A DNA stretch of 35,156 nt from Gammaproteobacteria bacterium (GTDB lineage: Bacteria > Pseudomonadota > Gammaproteobacteria > Steroidobacterales > Steroidobacteraceae): contig JAQGOG010000038.1 in the NCBI GenBank assembly GCA_028293765.1, forward strand, positions 1-35,156, in the 5' to 3' direction. Under the pieces are notes generated by a model. The model did no database searches, was not told the DNA's origin, and worked only from the letters and a program-made list of their open reading frames with translations. Position numbers and translations under genes: made by a program. The number at the start of each line of letters is the position of its first letter. Positions within the stretch are counted from its first letter, which is position 1. Shown piece after piece: positions 28,643 through 35,156 of the stretch.

Positions 28643-29299
28643 TTACGCCACCACCTCGATGCGATTTTCAACTTTGCTCACGCCGGGTGCCGACCAGGCC
28701 ATTCGCTCCGCTTCTTCCCGCTCAGCCCACGAGCGCACCAACCCCTCGAGGACTATCGCCCCGTCGTCGGCCGTTTCTACCGTGATGGCGTCAGCATCGA
28801 CCTCGGCGCTGCGCCTAAATGCAGCCTCGATCTTGCGCTTGATCTCCACAGGCAGGATCTGCGGCTTGACGACGACATCGTTGTTGATGCTCCTGATACC
28901 CTTTACCCTCCCCGCGACTTCCTCGGCGCGCTCTCGTTGATAGTCCCATTCGACTTCCCCCTCGAGCGTGACTCGCCCATCCGCCACTCGCACGCGAATC
29001 CGTTCGCGGAGCGTGGGCATCTCGTTCTGAATGCCGGCTACCACTTCGCGCGCTATTTCCGGGTCCGGTCTCCGGCCGATCAACGGCAGGCGCACCTCGA
29101 TGTCGTTGGCGAGACCGACCACGCCCGCAACGCGCTTCGCGTCCGCCTCCGCCTGCGCCTTCTCACCGAAGCTGCGAACGAAGCCCGCAAGGGTCACCAC
29201 GCCGTTGCGTACCGATATGGCGATGTCGCGCGCGCCAAGTTGCGGGTCCCAATCGAGCTCCTCTTGCACGTCATGCCTGATCTCATTGTCGGATGTCAT
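28643..29299 (-). CDS. Triple-BON-domain protein (second copy)
   Basis: A 218-residue paralogue of the neighbouring BON protein with the same three-domain order: [36 protein letters not shown] and [20 protein letters not shown]. The two copies align along their whole length, for instance in the [12 protein letters not shown] and NDIEVRLPL segments, so the pair arose by tandem duplication. No signal peptide. ATG 29299 has GGGAG eight bases ahead. The 293-bp region upstream is shared with the divergent DsbA-like gene. Confidence 0.9.
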   Translation of the reverse strand: MTSDNEIRHDVQEELDWDPQLGARDIAISVRNGVVTLAGFVRSFGEKAQAEADAKRVAGVVGLANDIEVRLPLIGRRPDPEIAREVVAGIQNEMPTLRERIRVRVADGRVTLEGEVEWDYQRERAEEVAGRVKGIRSINNDVVVKPQILPVEIKRKIEAAFRRSAEVDADAITVETADDGAIVLEGLVRSWAEREEAERMAWSAPGVSKVENRIEVVA

Positions 29300-29525
29300 G
29301 ATGAGCACTCCCGAAGGACATGGGGCGATGTCCACCCGCTTAACGGCGCACCTCGCGAAGCTCGAATACGGAAATCCACGCCAATCGCTGCGCCCGAGTC
29401 CACGTACGTTCGTTTGTGTCCCGGCCGCAACGAGCGGACATTGCATGCCACCGACGGTTTCGGCATTGACCGGCGTCAGTCGCCCCGCGAGCCGGTGTAG
29501 AGGCACCCTCGAAAAGCCACTGGAT

Positions 29526-29539
29526 TTGATTGCGATCAA
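29526..29539 (+). promoter_or_regulatory. Perfect FNR/ANR-type box upstream of the DsbA-like gene
   Basis: TTGAT-TGCG-ATCAA matches the FNR/ANR consensus at all ten fixed positions. The centre is about 60 bp before the ATG at 29593, which puts a transcription start near 29574 if the site acts at the usual -41.5. A weak -10 (CACGAT, 29561-29566) is at the right distance. It might also act on the divergent BON gene, 227 bp away. Confidence 0.65.
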
Positions 29540-29592
29540 CGCAAACTGGAAACAGTGCGTCACGATCGAAATTTGCGATGAAGGACGAGCCA

Positions 29593-30162
29593 ATGAATGC
29601 AACACAGTGGGGTGCGACGCTGGTACTGCCCGTATTGCCCGAGCGGGATCACATCCGTGGGCCAACCTCCGCGCCAGTGACGCTCCTGGAGTATGGTGAC
29701 TATGAGTGTCCGTACTGCCATGCCGCGCATGCGGTCGTCAACGCGCTTCAGGCGCAGCTACAGAGCCGCGTCCGCTTCGTGTTTCGGCACTTTCCGCTCA
29801 CCACCATTCATCCCCACGCGCAAGTGGCGGCCGAAGCGGCCGAGGCGGCGGGCAGCCAGGGAAAATTCTGGCAGATGCACGATACGCTGTTCTCGACAGA
29901 GGCTCCTATAACGAGCAGTCTGCTCATCACGGCAGGCGCCGCGATCGGTCTCGATATGCCCTCGTTCCATAGCGAGCTCACGCGGCACATCCACGTGCCT
30001 CGCATTCGTGAAGACTTCATGAGCGGCGTGCGCAGCGGCGTGAATGGGACGCCAACGTTCTACATCAACTCCATTCGACACGATGGCGCTTGGGACATTT
30101 CGAGTCTGACCAGCGCGGTGAATAGCGCAATGGCGTCACCCATCGGTGCCGGGGGTCAGTGA
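29593..30162 (+). CDS. DsbA/thioredoxin-fold disulfide oxidoreductase, cytoplasmic type
   Basis: A 189-residue thioredoxin-fold protein of the DsbA/Com1 type. Active site C39-P-Y-C42 sits in [38 protein letters not shown] is the typical helical insertion, and [11 protein letters not shown] holds the cis-Pro. No signal peptide is visible, so it may act in the cytoplasm, as many NhaA-linked or stress-linked members do. ATG 29593 is taken because GAAGGA lies about seven bases ahead; ATG 29578 is possible. Its stop overlaps by seven bases the end of the convergent gene at 30156-30671. A perfect FNR-type box precedes it. Confidence 0.87.
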   Translation: MNATQWGATLVLPVLPERDHIRGPTSAPVTLLEYGDYECPYCHAAHAVVNALQAQLQSRVRFVFRHFPLTTIHPHAQVAAEAAEAAGSQGKFWQMHDTLFSTEAPITSSLLITAGAAIGLDMPSFHSELTRHIHVPRIREDFMSGVRSGVNGTPTFYINSIRHDGAWDISSLTSAVNSAMASPIGAGGQ

Positions 30163-30671
30163 AGAACGCCGCGTTCCTGAACGGCCTCAGCCAACAGGCT
30201 CGCGTAAAGCAGGGCGAAGCCCTGCATCACCCCGCCATAATCGGCTTGATCCTCGGCGAAGTTGTGTGCCATGACGAGCAACTCGGGGTTGTTGGCCTCG
30301 AGCTCGGCAATCGACTCGCGCGTGAACGCCTTCGAGCCCATGGCATCGATCCGTTTGACGATAGCGGCGCGGGTTGCCGGCGAGACCCGCGGGAGCAGGC
30401 TCAATTGCTGTCTGTCGTCGAGGTCCGGGGATGTACGGCGGGCAGCGCGCGCCTCTGCGGTCAGCAGCCGGTAGAACATGCAGAAGCCGGTCATGATGCG
30501 AGCGAAATCGCCAACGTCGCGCGCACACCGGACGGCCATGTCGAGCAGTTCAGGGTTGCCCGCCTCGAGATCGAGAGTGATTTCGGTTCGGCACACTTCG
30601 GGACCGCGATCGTCGAATTCGCGCGCGACCCTCTCCCGCGTCAGGCCGCCAACACGCGGCAAGGAACTCAT
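30156..30671 (-). CDS. Hypothetical protein built from an internal duplication
   Basis: A 171-residue soluble, helical protein that I cannot assign to a family. Its two halves repeat: DLEAGNPELLDMAVRCA...GDFARIMTGFCMFYRLLTAEA in the first half and ELEANNPELLVMAHNFA...ADYGGVMQGFALLYASLLAEA in the second. The conserved NPELL and the G-F-x-x-x-Y pattern mark each repeat. ATG 30671 has GGGGG about seven bases ahead. It lies between the DsbA-like and glycosyltransferase genes, on the opposite strand to both, in a stress-gene setting. Confidence 0.7.
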   Translation of the reverse strand: MSSLPRVGGLTRERVAREFDDRGPEVCRTEITLDLEAGNPELLDMAVRCARDVGDFARIMTGFCMFYRLLTAEARAARRTSPDLDDRQQLSLLPRVSPATRAAIVKRIDAMGSKAFTRESIAELEANNPELLVMAHNFAEDQADYGGVMQGFALLYASLLAEAVQERGVLH

Positions 30672-30838
30672 CCATGCACCCCCAGATAGGAACCGTCATC
30701 GCGCTCGGCTGCCCGGTCACCAGTAGGCGTGGTGATTCTAGCTCGCTTCGGGCACCCGGAGAATTGACGTGAGTCAGTGGCAGCGAGCTGGGCACGCGCA
30801 TTGCTTCCTGCCAGCGAGTCGGTTGCAGCGCGGTAAAC

Positions 30839-31909
30839 ATGACCAGCTCCCTTTGCCATCCCTTGCGTATCGCCCAGGTCGCTCCCCTTTTCGAGAGTGT
30901 ACCGCCCAAGCTGTATGGCGGAACGGAGCGCGTCGTTTCCTATCTGACCGAGGATCTGGTGCGGCGGGGGCACTCCGTCACACTATTCGCCAGCGGTGAT
31001 TCGGTTACCGCGGCCCACCTGGTGTCGGTGTGCGACAGGGCGCTCCGGCTCGATCCGGCTCATCCCGATCCCTTCGCGATGCACGCTCTGATGTTGGAAC
31101 GGGTATTCAGGCGCGCAGGCTCCTTCGATGTCATCCACTTTCACACCGACGGGCTGCATCTGCCGCTCGCGCGACGCTGTGCCGGCGTCTGCTCCGTGAC
31201 TACGCTTCACGGGCGGCTCGATAGCCCCGGACTGGCGGAGCTGTATCTGGAGTTCAGCGAGCAACCGCTGATCTCGATTTCCAACGCTCAACGGCGTGGG
31301 CTCGCCCGCGCAAACTGGGCAGCAACTGTCTACCACGGCCTGCCGCCCGAGCTGCACGCACCAACTGTGACGCCCGGTCGCTATTTAGCCTTTCTCGGAC
31401 GCATTGCCTGGGAGAAGGGCATCGAGCGGGCGATCGCGATCGCCCGCCGGACCGAAATTCCGCTGAAAATCGCCGCCAAGATCGACCGCTCCGATCGGGA
31501 GTACTTCGAGGCGCGGATCGCGCCCCTGATAGACGGCTCGCTCGTTGAGTTCATCGGTGAAATCAGCGAGGTTGAGAAGACGCGGTTTCTGGGAGATGCT
31601 CTCGCGCTGCTGTTTCCCATCGACTGGCCCGAGCCCTTCGGGCTCACTATGATCGAAGCGATGGCCTGTGGTACTCCAGTCATTGCATTTCGGAGCGGGT
31701 CCGTTCCGGAAATCGTAGACCAGGGCGTCACCGGCTTCATAGTCGATGACCTGGACGCTGCTGTAAAGTGCGTCGAGTACGCCGGCAGCCTCAGTCGCAA
31801 GCGCTGCCGCGAGAGGTTCGAACAGCGCTTTCAGGCCGCCCGCATGGCGCAGGATTACTGCGGCGTTTATCAGTTAGCGAGACAACGCCCTTGTCGCCTG
31901 ACCGCGTGA
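30839..31909 (+). CDS. GT4-family glycosyltransferase
   Basis: A 356-residue GT-B glycosyltransferase of family 4. The N-terminal domain begins LRIAQVAPLFESVPPKLYGGTERVV, with the GGTE loop; the C-terminal donor domain has YLAFLGRIAWEKGIERAI and the E-x7-E signature in PEPFGLTMIEAMACGTPVIA. It transfers a sugar from a nucleotide donor, retaining configuration. The next gene, a debranching-type glucosidase, overlaps its stop by a GTGA, so the two are translated together and probably act on the same glucan or glycoconjugate. The ATG at 30839 follows 167 bp of intergenic DNA. Acceptor unknown. Confidence 0.9.
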   Translation: MTSSLCHPLRIAQVAPLFESVPPKLYGGTERVVSYLTEDLVRRGHSVTLFASGDSVTAAHLVSVCDRALRLDPAHPDPFAMHALMLERVFRRAGSFDVIHFHTDGLHLPLARRCAGVCSVTTLHGRLDSPGLAELYLEFSEQPLISISNAQRRGLARANWAATVYHGLPPELHAPTVTPGRYLAFLGRIAWEKGIERAIAIARRTEIPLKIAAKIDRSDREYFEARIAPLIDGSLVEFIGEISEVEKTRFLGDALALLFPIDWPEPFGLTMIEAMACGTPVIAFRSGSVPEIVDQGVTGFIVDDLDAAVKCVEYAGSLSRKRCRERFEQRFQAARMAQDYCGVYQLARQRPCRLTA

Positions 31910-34080
31910 CCGAAAGCGTCGAGCGCTACTACATACCGGCTCCGGAAATCCTGATTCCGGAGCGGCTGCGCGTGCTCAAGCACGATGAGACCTGCGGATT
32001 GTTCAATGACTCTGGCGATATCGACGCCCATGCCCGCCACGAGGAGGGGCTCTATCACCGCGGCACGCGTTTTTTGTCGCAGCTGACGTTGACCCTCCTG
32101 GGCACGCGCCCGCTCCTGTTGAGCTCGGCCGTACATCGCGACAACCTGCTGATGTCCGCCGATCTTACGAATCCCGACGTGTACGTCGATGATCGAGTGG
32201 TCCTGCCGCGCGGCAGCCTGCACGTCTATCGATCCAAGCTGATCTATCGCGATGTCTGCCACGAGCGCATCCACGTTCGCAACTTCATCGATGAGCCACT
32301 CGAGATTGCGCTTGCGATCGGATTCTCGGCGGACTACGCCGACATCTTCGAAATTCGCGGGCAGCATCGGCCGCGGCGGGGACGCCTGCTCGAGCCGCGC
32401 ACTGGCGCCAACTTCGTCGCGCTCGGATACGAAGGACTGGACGGTGTGGAACGCTCCACCCACCTCGAGTGCGACCCGGAGCCGTACGCGGTCAGCGGAA
32501 CCGAGATCCGCCTGCGGCTGCAGATGGAGGCCCACAGTGAGCACGTCTTCTCTGTGGATATTTCATGCGAATCCGCCGCCATCAACGCGAAGAAGGCGGC
32601 CCGGGGAGCGCGCCTTTCCCAACCCGCCGCTCTCGCGCAAGCGGAGCAGGCCCATGCGCAGCAAGACCGTTTTCAATGCGTGATCGAAACTTCGAACGAA
32701 CAGTTGAATGCCTGGCTCACCCGTTCGGCGGCGGACCTCGGCATGCTGCTCACGTCCACACCCGCTGGGCTATATCCATACGCGGGCGTGCCCTGGTTCG
32801 ACACGACGTTCGGCCGTGACGGCATCATTACCGCGCTCGAGTGCCTGTGGCTGTCTCCTAACATCGCTCGCGGGGTGTTGCTCTTTCTGGCACAAACACA
32901 GGCCAAGGCGGGCGACCCGGCCCATGACGCCGAACCTGGCAAGATACTGCATGAGGCGCGCAGCGGCGAGATGGCCGCGCTGGGCGAAGTTCCCTTCGGG
33001 CGGTACTACGGGAGCGTCGATGCGACGCCGTTGTTCGTGATGTTGGCGGGGGCCTATTTCCGCCGCACCGGCGATGCCGCGTTCATGGAATTGCTGTGGC
33101 CGAACGTGGCGGCGGCGATCGAGTGGCTGGAGCGCTACGGCGATGCGGATCGGGATGGCTTCATCGAATATCAGCGCACTTCCGCGAGCGGGCTCATCCA
33201 GCAGGGCTGGAAAGACTCACACGACTCCGTATTCCACGCCGACGGCACACTGGCCGAAGGCCCGATAGCGCTCTGCGAAGTCCAGGGCTACGCCTTTGCC
33301 GCTTTCATGGCTGCCGCCGAGCTGGCGGATGTGATGGGCCAACAGGAGCGCCGCCGCACTCTCATGGACGCCGGCCGCACATTGAAAGAGCGCTTCCAGG
33401 AGCGCTTCTGGTGCCCGGATATCGCAATGTACGCGCTGGCGCTCGACGGCGATAAGAACCCCTGCCGCGTCCGCACCTCCAACGCCGGTCAGTGTCTGTT
33501 CACTGACATTGCACGAGCCGACCACGCGGATGCCATCGTCAGGAGTCTGCACGACGACGTTTTTTTCTCGGGCTGGGGCGTCCGCACCCTGGCCGACATC
33601 GAGCCGCGTTATAACCCCATGTCGTATCACAACGGCTCGATCTGGCCACATGACAATGCGCTGCTCGCCGCCGGTGTGAATTTTCGCAACGACAAGACCC
33701 TGGCAACGCGCATTCTGCGCTCGCAGCTGGAGGCATCGACGTATTTCGATTCGAGCCGGCTGCCGGAGCTGTTCTGCGGATTCCGCCGCCGTGAGGGCAA
33801 GCCCCCGACGAGCTATCCCGTCGCGTGCTCGCCGCAAGCGTGGGCCGCGGGATCGGTGTTCATGCTCGTGCAGTCCTGTCTCGGCGTGACCGTCGAGGGC
33901 ACCCGGAACCGAATCGTCATCAAACACCCGCGCCTGCCCGATGGGCTGGACCGTCTTTCGATTCGCAACCTGCAGATCGGCCAGGCCAGCGCCGATCTCG
34001 TACTGCAGCGGTACGCGGGTACCGTGGGGTTGAGTGTCGAAAGGCCCAAGGGTAACGTGGAGGTCCTGCTGTTGAACTGA
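31906..34080 (+). CDS. Glycogen debranching enzyme-type amylo-alpha-1,6-glucosidase family protein
   Basis: A 724-residue two-domain enzyme. The N-terminal domain (about 1-220; YYIPAPEILIPERLRVLKHDETCGLF, GLYHRGTRFLSQL) matches the N-terminal domain of bacterial glycogen-debranching-like proteins; the rest is an alpha/alpha toroid (VPWFDTTFGRDGIITALECLWL, EVQGYAFAAFMAAAELADV, NPMSYHNGSIWPHDNALLAAG, SYPVACSPQAWAAGSVFMLVQSC) typical of six-hairpin glycosidases. GTG 31906 overlaps the TGA of the GT4 gene (GTGA); an in-frame TTG at 31891 is another option. Likely role: hydrolysis of an alpha-glucan or trehalose-like saccharide made or used with the GT4 enzyme. Confidence 0.88.
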   Translation: MTESVERYYIPAPEILIPERLRVLKHDETCGLFNDSGDIDAHARHEEGLYHRGTRFLSQLTLTLLGTRPLLLSSAVHRDNLLMSADLTNPDVYVDDRVVLPRGSLHVYRSKLIYRDVCHERIHVRNFIDEPLEIALAIGFSADYADIFEIRGQHRPRRGRLLEPRTGANFVALGYEGLDGVERSTHLECDPEPYAVSGTEIRLRLQMEAHSEHVFSVDISCESAAINAKKAARGARLSQPAALAQAEQAHAQQDRFQCVIETSNEQLNAWLTRSAADLGMLLTSTPAGLYPYAGVPWFDTTFGRDGIITALECLWLSPNIARGVLLFLAQTQAKAGDPAHDAEPGKILHEARSGEMAALGEVPFGRYYGSVDATPLFVMLAGAYFRRTGDAAFMELLWPNVAAAIEWLERYGDADRDGFIEYQRTSASGLIQQGWKDSHDSVFHADGTLAEGPIALCEVQGYAFAAFMAAAELADVMGQQERRRTLMDAGRTLKERFQERFWCPDIAMYALALDGDKNPCRVRTSNAGQCLFTDIARADHADAIVRSLHDDVFFSGWGVRTLADIEPRYNPMSYHNGSIWPHDNALLAAGVNFRNDKTLATRILRSQLEASTYFDSSRLPELFCGFRRREGKPPTSYPVACSPQAWAAGSVFMLVQSCLGVTVEGTRNRIVIKHPRLPDGLDRLSIRNLQIGQASADLVLQRYAGTVGLSVERPKGNVEVLLLN

Positions 34081-34150
34081 ATTGATGCGCGTCAAGGACT
34101 GGCGGCTGCCGCGGGGCTATTCAGGAAGCCACTATCGAGGGCAACCGATC

Positions 34151-34636
34151 ATGAGACGTCGCGCGCTGCTGTGTGGACTCCTCCTTGGCGCGGTCCTCCT
34201 CGGCTGCAAGAGCACGGGCCAGGGCACGGGCGAATCCCGGACGGGCGACGTCAAGGCCAGCTTCACGTGGGAAGAGTCAGGGCCCTCCTCCGGAACGCTC
34301 AAGGCCACAGTGACGAAGCCGGGCGGCACGCCGGAGACTTACGAGGGCAAGTTCTATCAGATTACGCGCGAAACCCACGTCGAGACCATCGGCGGGCTGT
34401 GGGATCCCTGGTATCCCAGGTGGGGCGGCTGGCCTTATTGGGGGCCCGAGCCTTCAGATTCCTTCATCGAGCACTACACCGGGCACGTGGTCGCCAATCT
34501 CTCGGGGCCGAACGGACAGCGCTTGCGTTGCCAATTCCAGCTGCTGCGTTCTTCGGAGGGGATGAAGGGCGGCGGCCAGGGCCAATGTCAACTGCCCTCC
34601 GGACAGACTATCAACGCTGAGTTCCCTCCATCCTGA
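34151..34636 (+). CDS. Hypothetical lipoprotein
   Basis: A 161-residue protein with a lipoprotein signal peptide: RRR, a hydrophobic stretch and the lipobox ending in C19 (AVLLGCKS). The mature part is rich in Gly, Trp and Pro (GGLWDPWYPRWGGWPYWGP) and ends in a beta-rich region (VVANLSGPNGQRLRCQFQLL). ATG 34151 has GAGGG nine bases ahead and places the signal peptide at the start; an upstream ATG at 34082 would bury it. It lies 70 bases after the debranching-type enzyme, in the same direction. Function unknown. Confidence 0.75.
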   Translation: MRRRALLCGLLLGAVLLGCKSTGQGTGESRTGDVKASFTWEESGPSSGTLKATVTKPGGTPETYEGKFYQITRETHVETIGGLWDPWYPRWGGWPYWGPEPSDSFIEHYTGHVVANLSGPNGQRLRCQFQLLRSSEGMKGGGQGQCQLPSGQTINAEFPPS

Positions 34637-34667
34637 CATCCACGCTCGAATCAAACAGGAGCACGGC

Positions 34668-35156
34668 ATGGCAACTATCACAGACAGTTTTCACGCGGAT
34701 ACGGGGGCAACACGGTTCGGACATCGGTGGGGCTGGCTACTTGCACTGGGCATCGTGCAGATTATTGCCGGGTGCCTCGCCATTGCCGTCCCCGTCATCG
34801 CATCCCTCGCAGCCGTCGGCATCTTTGGCGCGGTTCTGCTGGTGACGGGGATCATGCAGCTCATTCACGCCTTCAAGGTTAGGGCGTGGCCGCGCTCCGC
34901 GTGGTATGGGCTCGGCGGTGCCCTCTACGTCATCGCAGGACTTCTCGTAGTTGCATACCCCCTGGGCGGTGCACTGACACTTGCAATAATGATCGCAATT
35001 CTGTTCATTGCCGACGGCACCCTGCGTACGGTGTTCGGGATGACCGTCAGACCTGTTCCCGGGTGGGGTTGGCTCGTCGCCGCTGGCTTCGCCAGCATCC
35101 TCGTCGGAGTCATTCTCTTGCTCGGCTGGCCCGGCACTGCCCTCTGGGCAACGGGT
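34668..35156 (+). CDS. HdeD-family membrane protein, cut by the right window edge
   Basis: 163 codons are open from ATG 34668 to the window end with no stop. The protein starts with a short polar tail and then has about six hydrophobic segments in closely spaced pairs: WGWLLALGIVQIIAGCLAIA, ASLAAVGIFGAVLLVTGIMQ, YGLGGALYVIAGLLVVAYP, ALTLAIMIAILFIADGTLR, and the end segment WGWLVAAGFASILVGVILLL. This is the layout of HdeD/DUF308 proteins, linked in E. coli to acid and high-density stress resistance. AGGAG lies seven bases before the ATG. It follows the lipoprotein gene by 31 bases. Confidence 0.87.
   Translation, partial: MATITDSFHADTGATRFGHRWGWLLALGIVQIIAGCLAIAVPVIASLAAVGIFGAVLLVTGIMQLIHAFKVRAWPRSAWYGLGGALYVIAGLLVVAYPLGGALTLAIMIAILFIADGTLRTVFGMTVRPVPGWGWLVAAGFASILVGVILLLGWPGTALWATG

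Overview
The window is GC-rich, gene-dense bacterial chromosome. The RND-free but signalling-rich content (stomatin-like SPFH protein, DPM/GtrA glycosyltransferase, a giant poly-HAMP hybrid kinase, HdeD and BON stress proteins, FNR/ANR-type TTGAT-N4-ATCAA boxes) suggests a proteobacterium, probably a gammaproteobacterium of soil or water. That placement is an inference; there is no rRNA or taxonomic marker beyond one tRNA-Glu. No integrase, transposase, phage gene or CRISPR array was seen.

Region 1 (1-5000) is mixed: the start of an SPFH protein leaving the left edge, a 5'-truncated short-chain dehydrogenase remnant, a TylF-like methyltransferase, a small CxxC protein, an HNH endonuclease with an EVE/PUA-like front domain, a polyprenyl-phosphate glycosyltransferase fused to GtrA, and tRNA-Glu(TTC). 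Region 2 (5130-12725) is a two-gene signalling operon: a 1916-residue soluble hybrid kinase with nine 92-residue HAMP repeats, GAF, kinase core and three receivers, followed by a REC-kinase-REC protein.

Region 3 (13540-26660) is the most interesting part. It looks like an undescribed biosynthetic locus built on carrier-protein-bound amino acids. A minus-strand operon encodes an acyl-CoA-dehydrogenase-like flavoprotein, a truncated class II synthetase of the amino acid:carrier protein ligase family, an esterase, a SnoaL-like protein and a GNAT enzyme. Divergent from it, across a 116-bp promoter region with a perfect inverted repeat, are a MetA-like homoserine acyltransferase and a carrier protein. 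Facing these are an O-acylhomoserine sulfhydrylase-like PLP enzyme and an overlapping PLP decarboxylase. A FATP-like acyl-CoA synthetase and a second carrier-protein/adenylating-enzyme/ketoreductase operon follow. One reading is: activate homoserine, replace its gamma substituent, load the amino acid on the carrier, desaturate it there and release it, giving a vinylglycine-type or other non-protein amino acid that may be acylated. The product is not known.

Region 4 (26661-35156) is a stress and carbohydrate region: a Rieske remnant, a PepSY protein, two tandem triple-BON proteins, a DsbA-like protein, a protein made of an internal duplication, a GT4 glycosyltransferase overlapping a glycogen-debranching-type enzyme, a lipoprotein and an HdeD-like membrane protein cut by the right edge. 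Two FNR/ANR-type boxes, each centred about 60 bp before a start codon, suggest low-oxygen control of at least the DsbA-like gene and one BON gene.
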